A stretch of 64,000 bases of DNA, taken from NCBI GenBank assembly GCA_002633005.1, contig NMRA01000302.1, forward strand, positions 80,589 through 144,588, in the 5' to 3' direction. Positions 23,707 through 37,285 of the stretch are shown piece by piece. Positions within the stretch are counted from its first letter, which is position 1. Every line of letters starts with the position of its first letter. The translations under genes were made by a program, and so were the position numbers. The notes below the pieces were generated by a model. That model was given only the letters and a program-made list of their open reading frames with translations. It made no database searches and was not told where the DNA came from. This stretch comes from Phoronis australis (lineage: Eukaryota; Phoronida; Phoronidae).

Positions 23707-25418
23707 TTCTTCATGATTACTGGCAGTGCAATTGCTGGTATCAAAAAGGACAATTACACACGTCTATGTTTACCCACCAATGAAGTAGTCATATACACGA
23801 CTTTTGTCAAAAGATTAACTTTTAATTTAGACCGCTTAGCGATGTAAAACTAAGCTTAAATTTTTCCTACAAAATTTAGCTAGCTTGGCCCGGAAGAACT
23901 GGGTATTCGTTATTGCTTGACGCCACGCTGGTCTCATAAAATGACGCACTGGCTCAAACCATCACGTTAGCCTCGCTTCCGAGCAATAATGGACTATAAG
24001 TTCTTACTAAGCCAAGGAATTACGTCTAATGTTAGTAACAGAAAAGTGGATAAAACTTTTACAACAAGAAGTTGTCTAAACCAACAGTTATTTAATAGAA
24101 AATGGGTTTTAAACAGTTTTTCATTTAGATTTAAATGATTTAATTTTCGTGTCGAATATTGTATACTCATAGTAACAATTTTGTGATTTTCATATTGTCG
24201 ACAAGCCTTCAAAATTATGAATTAAATCTCAACAAAAAGCGTATCCGGGTAGAGAAAACTGAGTACAAGCTGTGTATATTTATTTTCTCCAAATGTCAGT
24301 TTTCTTTTAAAAACAGCCCGTGGCGCTTCACTCCCTGACACCGCGTTTTAACGTTCAGTTTGTCAAATCCGACGAATCTCCGAATGATGGATGACTATCC
24401 ATTATTGTTCCAAATAATAACTGATTAACGACTTTGAAGAAACGCTGACAATAAGTAAGATCTATTACAACAATTAACAGCAGGGAGTTGTTATTAAAAC
24501 ATTCAAACATGGGGCGATTCAATAACAGTTAAACGTCAAGTAATTACTGTGGCTGAATATATCAAGTACACAGTTACGAGACTATAACCCAACATCATTC
24601 AACTCCTTGGTTTCCCTTTAGTGAGTTCCAGACTTGATAGACGGGTTTAAATCCAAGAAGACTTCGTGTAGGGTATAAACATCGATGTATTGCTGTTCAA
24701 TGTTATTGTTTCACAATATCACATTTTCGAAATCGCAAGACCAGAAACAAAATCACAAAACAACTGATTGGTTCACAGTCTGAGGTTTACACGTTAATTA
24801 ATTGTGCATTTTCTTCGTGATGGGCCTAGACACGACGCTTACGAAATACCGTATGTAGTCCAATTCTAACACAATTGCCTAAAATTCTTTACAGGGGTTT
24901 CTACCTATGAACAAACTAAGGAGGCGGACTAACTTTTCTGTCAACGGTTGGCCTAAGCTATCAAAATGACTTTTCATCACTCCTGTTTTTGCAATGATGT
25001 TTGAGCGATCTTTTCCAGAATAGAAATCGTTAACTATCATCTGATAGCTTTGATTTGACACATCCTTTGGTGTTGATTTACCAGGCATGCGTTGCGTAGA
25101 CGCAAGGCATTCGCGAGTAAAGCTGATGTGATCGTGTGCTTGGGTAATTAAGAATAGCACCGTATCACGCAATGACTTGTGTGGAACTCGCTTCTGTCGG
25201 TTTATAAGAAAGTGGTAACGACTACATTGGTTTCAAACGGGCGGCGCGTACAGTTGGGTGATACGGTGTACCACGTGGAGTACGCCGAACTTACACTGCC
25301 ACACTCTAGCCTTCGCGTACTTCCGGTGCAAAGCTCTGAATACAGAAACTGTGCAGTTGTGCCCACGTCAACGCAAATCTACGCACGTCTATGTACAATG
25401 TTACGCTAGGCTACGGTA

Positions 25419-25742
25419 CAGTGGCGGATTTGGGGAGGGGGGGTGCAAGGGGGCCATGCCTCCCTACCCCTAAAACTCTCCCCGATACCATTTGGGAGTT
25501 CGGGGCACGGTGCGAATTACTGAGTAGCATATGCGCGCACCCGAGGCGTTCAGGGGGTGAATGCACAAAGCATAGGACCTGAACAAACCCCGTTTACCGT
25601 TTTTTTAGTAATAAGGTCCACAAACCCAAAAATTCGAGAACCCCGCGTCCCTATACATTTTAGGCTGGGCGCCGCATGTGGCGAAATTCTGGTTACTCCT
25701 GCGCCCTGGCCCACGTAACTCAAAATCCTGTATCCGCTCCTG
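25419..25742 (+). mobile_element. CAGTGGCGG-type TIR element (copy 1, longest of the short ones)
   Basis: It starts CAGTGGCGGATTTGGGGAGG and ends CAAAATCCTGTATCCGCTCCTG. The flanking five bases are CGGTA and CAGTA, a target duplication with one mismatch. The interior retains the family words GGGGGCCATG and CCATTTGGGAGTTCGGGG plus extra sequence of unknown origin. Non-coding. Confidence 0.65.
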
Positions 25743-26705
25743 CAGTATGCCCTGTGTACGCAATAGTATGCAAATCCACGCCAGTCCAAAGAAAACGTCA
25801 TCTTATGCAGAGATTATGCCGAACAGCGTGCAGTAAGGTTGTTTCATTCAGTGGAATTTGGCGTGCTCGCTACTTGATCTACGCAGGCCCAATCCGCCCT
25901 TTAACGAAATATCTCTGCTGGAGTTTTCGTTTTTGCAACTAACGGTGTTCCACACAAGGTTTGCGTAGAGATGTGCAGCGTACTCGAAATAAGGCTAAGT
26001 ACTTGTGAAAAATTGCTTTCAGCAGGACCGACGTAGCCCTTAGTTGACAGATTAAGCAGAAGCTGCGACTTCGTTGAACAGGCGTACGGCATAAGGCGTT
26101 GTGCAGATGTTGTGTACAGTAGTGTGGCGTGGCGTAGACTTGCATAGAATTGTGTAGACTTGCTACAAAACTGCGCTTTAGAACTGCGTTCAGTGCTCTA
26201 CGCATAACTCAGCAGTCCTTTGCTTTCCTTGGACTATTGCCGCAAGGAACAGAGTGTGAATCGCGTAGCGCAGAGTAATCTCGGCATATTTGTACGCTAA
26301 ACTTTACAACTTAACACAAGCCGAGTGTGAGACCTCTTTATTGAAAGGAACGTAGGATCTGGAGTCTAGATGATTGTTAATTCCTTTTGAGCACCCAACC
26401 TTTAATATGGGGGAGCGGATCGAATTTCGGACGATGTGGACCTTTTAGCGACAAAAAAGCCGAAGGACCAAAAAAAGGGTACCACGTCCAGGGGTGTGGA
26501 TTGTGCGTTTGAGACTTTTTAGTGGACTTTTTGTCTCGTTTTCTCGGACTTTTTGTTTCTCTAAGGCGGATCTTTTTGTCCACTTCGCCAAAGGGGGGAG
26601 GCTCGTTCAAGCTCCCCGAGCTCCCCAGTGGGTGCGCGCATGCAGTGGACGTGGCCGAAGGCTAATACGCGTGCTAGCACACCCTAGTGTTCGAAATACT
26701 TGAAT

Positions 26706-26711
26706 TTTATT
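26706..26711 (-). terminator. candidate polyadenylation signal of DMRTA
   Basis: AATAAA on the minus strand, about 220 bp downstream of the DMRTA stop codon, is the first canonical hexamer found past the gene. Confidence 0.35.
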
Positions 26712-26928
26712 GTGTGAACACGGCACTATAAGTACAAGGAACAAAGTCTTTCTGTTGGCCTTCTATTTTACGGAAGTTTTACAATTCAGTCAATCATATT
26801 TCAGTAAACAAAACGAGTTTGGCAACGAAGAAGAAATTAGTGCAAATTTATAAAATAAATAGCATTAACAAATTATTTACAAACCACAGAAATCGCACTG
26901 TTCAAGAATAATGTATACATGTAATTGT

Positions 26929-29900
26929 CTATTCCGTGCTACAACTCCTTGGTTTTTCCATTGGTGAGGAACCACTTCCGCACAATTGTCGGTTTAGGGC
27001 GGCAGTGTAAGCGCTCATGCCGGCTTTATTTGCAGCAGCTGCCATAGCAAAAGCGTTGTAGCCGTATCCTGGAGTCCCCATTGCGGCAAAGTTCGGTAGA
27101 AAAGACGGTGGGTAGGGCATCGCCAAAAGTCCACGGGCGGCCGCCGCAGGATAGGCGTAACGCATTGAAGCTGCAGCCATAGACGCCGGGTTTGGTAGAG
27201 AAGTGATTGGCGAAAATGCAGATTTGAGACCGGCTGGCGAAGAAACACCCGTTGTCAAATACGGCTTATGTGAGACTCGATCTTTCGCAGAAGACTGTGA
27301 AGATTTCTCGGATCCGTGATTGTTCAAAACTTGCTCTAGAGCCTGAACTGTGTCGCCGTTGCAACCTTGTAAAATTAATTGTAGAACATTTCGTTTCATA
27401 TGCGGGAAGACACGAGCTAAAATGTCAATACCAGTGCTAGGTTCGTTGGCTTTCGCCGCTATCTTATCGTCAGGGAAACTGGCCGGCGATTTTGTCAACT
27501 CGCTCTCGCTGTGAGGTGAATGGCTGTCACGTGGTTTAGGCGAAGCGCTCGTGTTGCTGTCCGTATCGATGGATGCAGCGTGGTCAGACGAGGGACTATA
27601 TGATGACCTTTTTCGTGACACACTCTCACCATCTTCATCATCGTCACCATGTGATCTTTTTAATCCTATAAATAAAATATCCTCTTTCATAAACTGCAAA
27701 TAACATTCCGCGGTCATTGAAAACACGCGCGCAAGTGCGAACGCAACCCAGTCATTTTGGGAAAAACAAATCGTGCTTTATTCTGATAAAAAATATAACT
27801 GTTAGTTTTGAGAGAATTCATTGTCATTTTGTTGAAGAGTCCCTTTATTACTGACTCAAGAACGTCGTGACTCTATGAATAAGCGCCCTCCAGCGATAGA
27901 CAATAGCTTACGAACAATAACCACTTCTTTCCTACTATCGATCAACAAAAAGATTAAGGGGCCGTGAAATGTCCATAAACTAGAGTTTCATTTAATTCCT
28001 TTTGTCAACTTGCGATATTCACGTCCCTCTTCATTTATTACACCGTCTTCTTATTGCTGTGAAAGGGTGATTTGCTTGATGTCTAGCGGCTAATACGACT
28101 TTAATTAAAATGTTGATTGATTCTTTGTTTCTATTTTTCTTATTGGATAAGAAGCAAATTCCCATGAAAAACTTTGCGCTTATTTGGATCAATAGCTAAA
28201 CGGAAATTTAAGAAAGCGAGATACAGCCTCCCGTTCAGTAACGCTAGGACCTCGCTAAAAAGCAAGACTTCGCGAGATTACGTGAGATATTGCCGTGCAT
28301 TATAAATGAGAGCACGTGACTTTCACTAGGTTTTAGCTAGGTCCTAGCGTAGGTCCTAGCGTAGGTCCTAGCGTAGGTCCTAGCGTAGGTCCTAGCGTAG
28401 GTCCTAGCGTAGGTCCTAGCGTAGGTCCTAGCGTAGGTCCTAGCATAGGTCCTAGCGTATACTGAACGCACGCCCGATATCTACAGTATATAAAGTGGTT
28501 GTATGCTAACCCAAATCCCCCTTCCGTCACGAAATAACTTTTAATTTAGATCATTTACAGTTAAGAAATCTGTCTCAAATTCTTCCGTAGCCAAATTAGG
28601 AGTGGAAAGGACTTATATGTCACCAATTCTTGAAATCAGACTGTAAAGTTATCTTGTCACGGCTGGCCACTTTAAGAGCCGCGTATGATCTCACTGTAAT
28701 AACGAACGTCTCAAATGAGGTAGAAACGAGACGAGATCAGTTTCATAGCGGCACGTGGACAAAGAAAAAACCATGGGAACGCGGGTTTTTATCCGCTTTA
28801 AAAAATAAGAGTATTTTTATTTACCAGAAAAGAAAGCATGTTGTGCCAGATAATTTTCGAAGAATCGTAGAACGTATCTATAACCGAAGGTATCAAAACA
28901 AAACCATCCCGAATCAAAATGTTAATTTCTACTGTGACTCTATCGCACGCATCTAATGGATAATCCAATAAAAAACTTTCAAAGTCAGCAATTAGATATT
29001 GGCTACGTTACACAAGTGCTGTTCGTTTCGCTTTGAGTTAATCTCTTTCGCAACGTTTATGAAAAAAGACATCGACTCGTGTTCTTCTTCGGGCGGTGAT
29101 TGATCTGGACATTTATCAGAAGACGAGCTTATTGTAATCTTTGTTTGTCCTCAGTTATTTGAAAACGGCCACACTTGCCAACGAGATCAAGAGCGAATTG
29201 AGTGGCCAATAATGGTGTTGTCCGGCGGGCATCTCCCGCGCTCCGTTACTGTTTTTAAACAGGGAATGACTCACTGTTAAAGACTGAGTCATTTCAGAAA
29301 TCCTTTGTTTTTACCAGTTAAAAACAAGTTTCGCCAATCGATAGATATCTCCAAAACAGGAACATTTCATAAATCACAGCACTGCGCGTGTTTACATTTG
29401 CTTGCTATTAACTCAATTTAGTTAAACGTATTGCAAAGTTTGCCACGTCCATTGCCCGCTGATCAGATGCACTAACAAAAATTAAATAATAAACTGAAAA
29501 ATTCTTCATTGAATTACGTTTACACTGAAATTTTTGATGTTACGTTGAAAGTCGGAACTGAGATTTCTTTGAAATTCGTTTCACTAAAATGACGACGGAG
29601 GCGCTTTCACGTATTTTACTCACACGTAACAGGACAGTTACAATATTCGAAGAAATTACTGACCCAATTCGCTAATTCGCTAATGATAGAAGTAGCTAAG
29701 CTCACGGGACGGAGACTAAATGCGAAGCTCTGATCATTTATTTCACGCAAATTTGAGTCAGTAAAGAAGTTTCGATAGATTTCATGTTAGATCAAAAAGC
29801 GTAACTGGTCCTGCTATGTTTTTTACCGAGTCGATTAATCGTTATTTTTGGTTACAGGACTTTTTAAAAAAGAGAATCCACCTGAGACGAGCAAACATGA

Positions 29901-32900
29901 TGTGGACTGGCAAACTACGGCTTTTCTAACATCGCTCACACGTGCTCACGAGAATTTGTGCAATTTTACAAAAACAAAACATGAAGTCAACAAAACCTGA
30001 AAGAGGGGTGAAATTGGTGGGGTGTTTTCGTTTGGTGAGCGCAGGTCCAACATGAGTAGAGGTAAAGTCCAGAACAAACTTTGCGTTTTTCGGCATTAGT
30101 GGTAGAACAACTGAGGAGAAGTGATTATATAGACTTGTTTATTTTCAATTACATACAAACTTATCATACAGTGACAAAATAGCGATCAGTGAAAACACCG
30201 AAATTCGAGTTTTGAAAAAATCATCTGCTCATTTTATCACAATATGTATTAAATAAGTGACTAACAAATACACTTGTTACCAAAAATATAAAAATCAATT
30301 TTGCAATCACTTCGACAACAAACCGACACAAACGATGTATCCGATCTTGGAATCAGCCAGCAGATATTTACATCTAAATCTCAATGCAAAGCTGGGAAAG
30401 AAGGCTGCGTTGTTCTACTAAGAACAACGGCAAACAGATACGCGAGACGAGTAAGAAGCGAATGTGATACAGAAATATTTTTTAGACTGCACTCAACCTC
30501 GCCAATGTTTGTCGGCCAATAGCTGGGGGCCAGAATAGCTTTTATTAGACAAACTTAATCCGACTCGGTGGTGAAAGTTTTAAATAACAGTATATTTTCT
30601 TCACCTGACATAATCACATTTGGATAATTTGTAGCTGTGAAACAGGGACAGTCTTAAACTGAATTATAGCTTGATGGCACCCCCGGGCGTTTTAACACTG
30701 TCCGTCTGCGCCTCATTTAGCAGTAGCGATCAGATTGAACCTTTCGCATAACAAATCCCGTCATCACTGTCATTTTCTGTTAGCAAGAATGACATAAACG
30801 TTGTAATTAGGACACTGTGAGTGCTGTAAAGCGAAACCGCGAAACCAATAAATTTCTGAAAAAAGTAGTCACAATTTTCCCAATTGAACAGGTGTTACAA
30901 ATCAAACCATTACGAATTTGAGAACGATTTTATTTGAATTCACACACTTTGTTAATGGGTGATAGTTGTCGAACGATTTTTGGTATCCGCTAAAATTTGC
31001 TGTGTTGCAATGAAAATAATTAATTTTTTCATGTGGTAAAATATGTAATTTGATTCAACAAAGATTTCAGAGCTTGGTTAGAATTATAGCAAACAAAAAC
31101 AAAATTTCTTTTCCAGTAGCAGACATTTTTTGCTGTGCTGTTGTCATGGTGTTTACAAACAAGAATTATCTCTCATTTGTCAGTCACTCTCTCTGCGGGT
31201 TTCTTCAGATAAGCTTGATGTTATACAGAGCGATTAAGAAGACGCGTCCCGCTAACCGAAAACACAAGAATTTTAACAGTTAAATATTTACCTAACGCTA
31301 ATGTTGAAATCTCATTAACAGGAGGGATTGCGGCCCAGTTGCCCGCCCACTTCGATAACACAGTTCTCAGTCTGAGAACATATCTTATACGAAGAAACCA
31401 ACGCACAAGCGTCCACGTTTAACAGGTCACGTGACGGATACGAAGCGAAAGGAATATTAACAAAATCAGTTGTTGGTGAAATGGGCTGTCGTCCATCACA
31501 TCAACCAAGTCCCTATAACTGGAGACAGTTAGCACAATTATTTCACAACTAATGATTTAATTGACGACAATTTGGGGGAAAAGAATAGAAAGCAAAACTA
31601 CGTCCGTCTTTAAGGGACAGCATCGGTTTTGCTGCAAAAAATAATTTTTAGGATTATTTTGGGGTGGGATAGGCTTCTTGACGTTGTCATCTTTGACTAG
31701 GGCTATATAATGACAAAATCTGTTGTTTTGTGATTTTATTAAACATCGCCAATTCCCAGCATTGTCAAGGCATGTGACTTTACCAGTTTAATTCATTTAC
31801 TCTTCAAATAACGACGGTAGAGCATCAGACTTTGACCGTCGGGTTCCACGTTCGATTCCGCGCTGGACAGAAACCGTTATGCGCAACCGTGCTATTGACC
31901 TTTATATGACCCTGAAAAGGGTATGGAGGTTAAAAAGCAGAAACACTGTATCCTAATGTTTTCAATAACTTGCTCACGAATATGCATTTTGACGGAAGCT
32001 TATAGGTACATGTACATTTTTATATCAGTAGTGTCTGTCTATTTTATGCGTCACCCAACACTAGCGACGCCAAGTGTTCTCTTATTGGCTTAAATCTTGT
32101 CAACGATGTAACCAAGGGATGCGCGTTTTCTTAAATGTGTCATTGAAGATTAATTTAAGTTTTTCATTTTCAAAGTAGGCTTATATATTAAACGTGGAAA
32201 ACAGCTTATAAGCCTCTGGCCTCCAAAGTTTCAACTGGGTAAGTTTTCGAAAAGGTTACGGCATATACAAACGGGAGACGCTAAAAACGTGTGGGAGAAG
32301 TTCTATTGCTAATAATAGGGCTCAAAAGACAAGCTAGAAACTTATGCAAACATTTGTGAACGCAAGACACCCAGTCACGACGAACATAGGCAATTGTATT
32401 AAACTTCAGTCCCTAGCTTATTTGGGAAGCCATTACTCCGGTACCGCAGTTATGCTCGCTCCGAACTAAGCCCACAGGCCCTCGGTTGGAATATGGACAA
32501 AAAAGCTATCTCTCTCGAAAATTCTCAGCATATTTTAAGAATGAAATAATTAATTCATTTTGCATGATTACATTAAAAAGCATAAAAACAGCTCCGTTAT
32601 GTTTTCGCCGGTGGAAGCACTTTTGTTTAACCACAAAGAAATGTCGATAAAATTGAACATCTCTCAAATGAAGCAGACAACGTAAGCATTACTTTTTGAG
32701 ATCACGCTGGGTCTGTTCGTTGGATAAAACAAATCAAAAAGGATTTGCTCACTGATACGCGATAGACACTCAAAGTTTTAAGTCAGTGATCGAAGCTAGT
32801 TCAAAACACAGATCGAAAACAAATTACCTGAATTTTTTGCAAAGAGACAACCCAACCTCAAATTAAAAAAGACACAACAAAATATCAATTAACAGCATAC

Positions 32901-33306
32901 CTGATTTATGGAGGTCACTTTTGTTGAGATCGTTTAGATAGTTCTGTACTGTGACACTGGAGGTCGCCTGCTCAGTAGCATTCAAAGACAAAAGTCCATT
33001 TGGTCCGTACAAGATTCCCAGCTCCCTGGCCTCATTTTCCTCTTGCGCTTGTTGACGCCTCAACGCCACCTGCGCCGCCATCACTCGCTGGCGTTCTGCA
33101 ATAAGGGTGCACTTTGCGCAGACACAGTCACGCCAGCGACAGTACCGTTTGTGTCCCTTGAGTGCGGAAACGACGCCATGGTTACGACATCTTGCACATT
33201 TTGGGGTTCTGGGATAACGCTCTGAAGCCCGGATGAACATAGGCGGTGGAAGTGAAGCCGTTGTCGACAACGTGGTCTCAGTAGGACTGCTGACTGATGA
33301 ACTCAT
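26929..33306 (-). CDS. DMRTA: DMRTA-type (DMRT4/5, dmrt99B-like) transcription factor, two exons
   Basis: A complete 380-residue DM-domain transcription factor acting in the nucleus. Relatives act in neural and gonadal/sex-related development. Exon 1 is 33306-32901 and exon 2 27665-26929 (stop TAG); they join in phase 1 at GTATGC...TTATAG, giving DLHKSG-LKRSHG. The DM domain (about residues 31-90) has all eight zinc ligands: C37, C40, H43, H52, C56, C61, C63, C66, within [20 protein letters not shown]. The recognition helix and tail [20 protein letters not shown] match DMRTA. The DMA domain at about residues 213-252 ([20 protein letters not shown], then [16 protein letters not shown]) defines the DMRTA/DMRT3 subclass. 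Between them is a Ser/Asp-rich linker ([11 protein letters not shown]). The C-terminus is rich in Ala, Tyr and Met. The start is the first Met of the frame and lies upstream of the conserved ASERYPRTP. Vertebrate DMRTA2 is longer, mostly through Gly/Ala expansions. Whether this is the A1 or A2 orthologue is not decidable outside vertebrates. Confidence 0.95.
28233..28467 (+). mobile_element. MITE, family B, copy 2, with 10-unit internal minisatellite
   Basis: The element is bounded by inverted ends GTTCAGTAACGCTAGGACCT and, on the right, the reverse complement of GTTCAGTATACGCTAGGACC. Inside are the family words GACTTCGCGAGATTACGTGA and GAGAGCACGTGACTTT. From 28339 to 28458 the 12-mer AGGTCCTAGCGT is repeated ten times with one variant. 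The unit is the inner part of the right terminal repeat, so the array grew from the TIR itself. Confidence 0.8.
31812..31880 (+). repeat. tRNA-like SINE head fragment
   Basis: ACGGTAGAGCATCAGACTTT resembles a tRNA D-arm/A box, and GGGTTCCACGTTCGATTCC is a near-perfect B box at the right spacing. There is no pairing acceptor stem, so this is a tRNA-derived SINE remnant and not a tRNA gene. Confidence 0.4.
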
Positions 33307-33582
33307 TTTTAGTCTATGGATTCTTGTAGAAGCAATGTCTCACTGACAAAACCGTACGCCTCTCTTACAAATGTCGTCTGCTGTGACGAAGTCTCAATGT
33401 TATTTTAATAATTTTGCACGTTAGATTATTTTGATGAGACCTTGTTCTCATACGCGAATACCTTCTCGATCACGTCTAACCGGCCACTGAATGAAAACCT
33501 CGTCTTGGGGAACAGTATTTATTTTGATCGGCTCGAAACAATGTAAACATCCAAAAGCGTGTCGTCTCAAAGCTTTGGCCTG

Positions 33583-33630
33583 ATTGGTTGATGACCAGCT
33601 TCCAATCAGAGTTCTGATTGGACAAATTGG
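33583..33630. promoter_or_regulatory. CCAAT-box (NF-Y-like) cluster upstream of DMRTA
   Basis: Four pentamers lie within 48 bp: ATTGG at 33583, CCAAT at 33602, ATTGG at 33617 and ATTGG at 33626. This is 277-324 bp upstream of the DMRTA start codon. Such clustering of the NF-Y pentamer in both orientations is typical of proximal promoters. The transcription start was not determined. Confidence 0.5.
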
Positions 33631-33715
33631 TCATCGTTTCACGAGAAACGCATTGATCACATGTTTAAAGCAACGTCATCGCAAGTGACCTGACCACCAC
33701 TACGTGAAATTGTTC

Positions 33716-33923
33716 ATGCAAATAAATTCATGCAAATAAAGACGGGAAACTCCAAGCTCAACTTTTCTCACATATTGTAACCGAAAGTATTAAAATCCTT
33801 ACCTGTTTTGTGCATTCATCAAAAACATACTATTTCACTATAAAGGTCTTCTTACTTAAGTTGTTTCAGTTGTTGTCGTTATCAAGCGAATTTATCCCGT
33901 CTTTTCCAGTTTTTCATGCAAAT
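33716..33923 (+). promoter_or_regulatory. three perfect POU octamers upstream of DMRTA
   Basis: ATGCAAAT occurs at 33716-33723, 33730-33737 and 33916-33923, each within the longer word TTCATGCAAATAAA. The first two are 14 bp apart. ATGCAAAT is the classical Oct/POU-factor site. The position, 410-620 bp upstream of the DMRTA start codon, suggests a regulatory element. Confidence 0.4.
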
Positions 33924-36900
33924 AAATTGATTAACAATGATCTTCCATCTTGATTTATGAAAACGCTATTTATCTGTTCTTTTGCGAACTTGGAATATCG
34001 AAATCTTCTCATAGGTGTATTGTTAGCTCAAGTAATTGGGAAACAATAATTCGTTCACAAGCAACGCATTCATATTTTGTTAACGGTCAATTGACCAGAC
34101 TAAACATCAACTCGTACAAATACACACGATAATAACATTTTAATTTGGATGTAAACAGTACGACAGATGTCAAACAAAGAGTCATTGAGAAGGGTCTCTA
34201 ACAGCGATGTGTGTTCACCCTTAGAATTGGTACATGATGTTTGAGGTTGATAACGGTGTAAATTGTCTCAGTGTAAAAGACCAGGTGATCGGGATCACCT
34301 GTCGAGACATTCAATTCAATAGTCTTTTTATGTATTATAATATCAAAAATCTACACTTAACGAATTTGTGAGCCCTTAAAAGCTTTTTATTGGCACCTAT
34401 TATTTTACTCTAATTATGCAAAAAGATGAAAGTGAAAATATGTCGATTTTGTTGCGGAACAATAGTTACGGAGGAGAAAGGTGCTTTTCATATCCAACGT
34501 GAGAACATGTGCAACATACGCACGCGACCAGGAACAAATGAGCACATTTGTTTGCTAGAGGCACGGTTGTTTTCTAGAAATAATAACATGACCACTTTTG
34601 AGTTTTTTACTTAACAGGCGTTAAAAATGGGCGTTAGAGCGCATGCGTAGCGTACGAGGATTTAATTCCTCCCCATACGGACGCTACCAAAAAGCGCCGC
34701 CATTAGTGCGGGGTAAGCGACCATTTTCATCCAAAAGTTTGATAATGGTTCCCCCTTTTGACATCCTAATCAGTGCCTAGATCCGACAGTATTAAGAACT
34801 TAAATGAACGTCTTGCAACGACAATGTTTTTATTTTGGCCGATTGCTTCGTTAAAAACTAGTTTTCTACTTTTAACCTTAACCGGCAATAAATATTTTAT
34901 TTGTTGGCTCACGCAAAAAAGGTCAAACAGAATAAAATTGCCAGTCACAGCGTTCTACGAAACCTTCAAGTTGGTTTCAAATTTCTTTACAGATGTTGTC
35001 TTAAATTTTGAAGCTGCTCCAAATTTGATAGTCTCGTTACCGCTTCGTCCAACACTTCTCGATAACCTGTTCATCTACGTCGATTATCGCAGCGCATAAT
35101 TACCGTAGAACGTTAAATAATCACTCACCCCTGTCGTATAGTGTTTATGGGAAAGTTATACCCTGTGTCTAATGTCTCTCATATGTTTCAAACCTTTCTC
35201 ACGTTCTTCAAGTTCATATGTAGCGCACGTGATACTGAGCCACACCATAGCTATGAAAATAGAAGGTAAAATCGTGAGAAATATGTTCACGCCATAAAAT
35301 TTTGCAATGAAAAGTTAATGTGTTCACGTACAAATAACGAATATGATTAAAATTTTATTGTAATATGTGTTATTTGTAGTCTTAACGTCTCCGTTTTTGT
35401 ATAACTAAATATAAATGAGAACTTTATTTCATTACTTAATATAAGCCTGCTATTAGTGATAAACAAGATTAAGCCATGCATTTTGAAACAAGTTTGAATT
35501 TGCAAATACTTAACAAAACAAAGTTTAGTAAAAAGTGTGAACGTTTCGTGTAGCCTTAAGGTTTAAAAATAAATCTTTGATTGGATGTAGGCCTAGTTGA
35601 GGAAGGTTTTGTTTGCAAACGATCTTCCTTGGAACATAATTATTGAGTCAGTTTCCAGAAACTTTTCACCAAACTGAGAGAATTTGATTAAAAATATTTT
35701 ACAGCTATTACAGAATTGTATCCAGAAAGAATGACCCCCTTATAAATATGGATTCATAAAATGGTGATCAAACCACATATTTTTGTCAAAAGCATTTTGA
35801 CCCCCTTGTGAAATGTTTTCCATTAAAAAGTGACCCTATTAGAGAATTTCATTCCGCAAAAAATACTCTAGCCAAACTTGGTAATAAAAGTTCAAAAATA
35901 TAGAAAAAGTTATTCTACCATAACAATTTGTTAGTAAATTTCATCTAATTGTGGTTTGAGAGAGCCCGATGTCTTGTCGCTCAAAAAGCCACTCTAATTA
36001 GCCCGGCGCATCCCGGCATAACCAATGAATGAGAAAACCCTTGGGAGACTTGTAGTGTTGTATGCTATACTAGTGTTTCCACTCCAGTTATAAAGTCGCA
36101 AGACAACATGTGTTCAGCTCAGGGAATTCACTTTCCCAATCTCTCTCTTCCTAACGTCCATTTATCGGCAGTTGTCGAGTGGTGAGTAAAAGCATTATTG
36201 GTTTTTAGTAGTTAAACAGTGTTAATTAATTCTAAAAGCGCTGTCACACAATTTCTCTAACAATCTAGAAACAATTAGTTACGCTACTCTGTCGAGTTAC
36301 TAAAATTCTGTCTCTATTTTTTCTCCATAAAATGACACTCTGTCTAGACGGGCTGACGTATATTTTTTTACTATACCCAATATAAGGAGAACGTGAACAG
36401 GAAAATAACATTTCTAGACGCTGTCATGTTGACAAAATTTTGAAATTTATTTGTTCATGTATTATGATTGATTAAATTTTCCTAATTTCAAAATATTAAT
36501 TGATTGGATGATAATATTTGGATTTATCACAAAGACATAAAGTCTTAAATATAAAAATTAGGAAATGTAATATTGATATTGGTTTTAAGTGTGTCCTCTC
36601 CTTTTGTTTCGAATAAATTTTCTGGGATCAAGAGCTTCCGTCAGATTTTACCGTCTATTTAACGTGACTTTTAATTAAAGAAAACGATAATGCCGCGACC
36701 GTTCGCTACCCGCGATAATCGGAAGCGTTTGTTAATCGATTCGGAGTGTAATATTTATTCGATTACATTTAAACCAATAAATATTATCGTTGCTCGGAAT
36801 CCACGCGTCTTAAGCGACTGTCATTGTGCGAGGATGTAATCTCTTCTGTGTCCCGTGGATAAACCAAATAGGAGAGTTGGGAACCAAAATGTTGCGAATT

Positions 36901-37285
36901 CTATTTCGTGGGTGATCTAACCGGTGACACGGATTATACAGGGGATTAAACGCTAGACGCGTGAGCCAAACTCTCGGACAAAGTCTAGATTATCCAATTT
37001 GCCCTATAATTTGTTTGTATTTTAATGGTTGAACCAGTGTTTCGCCTTTGGTTAAGGAAATACTGCACACTGCTCCCAAGGCCGACACGCGACTGGATTT
37101 GATGTGTGAACTTCAAGCAGTGAATTTGGGGGCAAGAATCGACATCTGCTGAAAATCATGAATTTAAAATAAGACATTTTAATGTTAGAGCGGCCACAAA
37201 CCCGTCTTCCAATACAAAACTGATTTAGACCATTTACCGTTCAGTATCAAATTGGTCTCAAAATCTGAGATGATTTCAGGGCTTC

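Larger units (their letters stand above)
19270..26900. other. 7.6-kb intergenic region, no gene recognised
   Basis: No conserved domain or credible multi-exon structure was found. It contains a MITE (20.77 kb), one long open frame (23.19 kb), a CAGTGGCGG-type element (25.4 kb) and a GC-richer patch between about 25.2 and 26.7 kb. Confidence 0.5.
27666..32900 (-). other. DMRTA intron 1 (5.2 kb)
   Basis: It holds a family-B MITE with an expanded 12-base repeat (28.2 kb), a tRNA-like SINE fragment (31.8 kb) and a few unrecognised open frames (such as 28630-28956, 108 codons, basic, no homology seen). The rest is AT-rich single-copy-looking DNA. Enhancers may be present but cannot be read from one sequence. 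Confidence 0.6.

Noticed and set aside
28333-28530. Minus-strand ORF encoding a perfect (TLGP) repeat
   Set aside because: It is only the translation of the ten-unit 12-mer minisatellite inside a MITE.
31812-31880. Possible functional tRNA gene
   Set aside because: A and B boxes are present but no acceptor stem pairs, so a SINE fragment is more likely.
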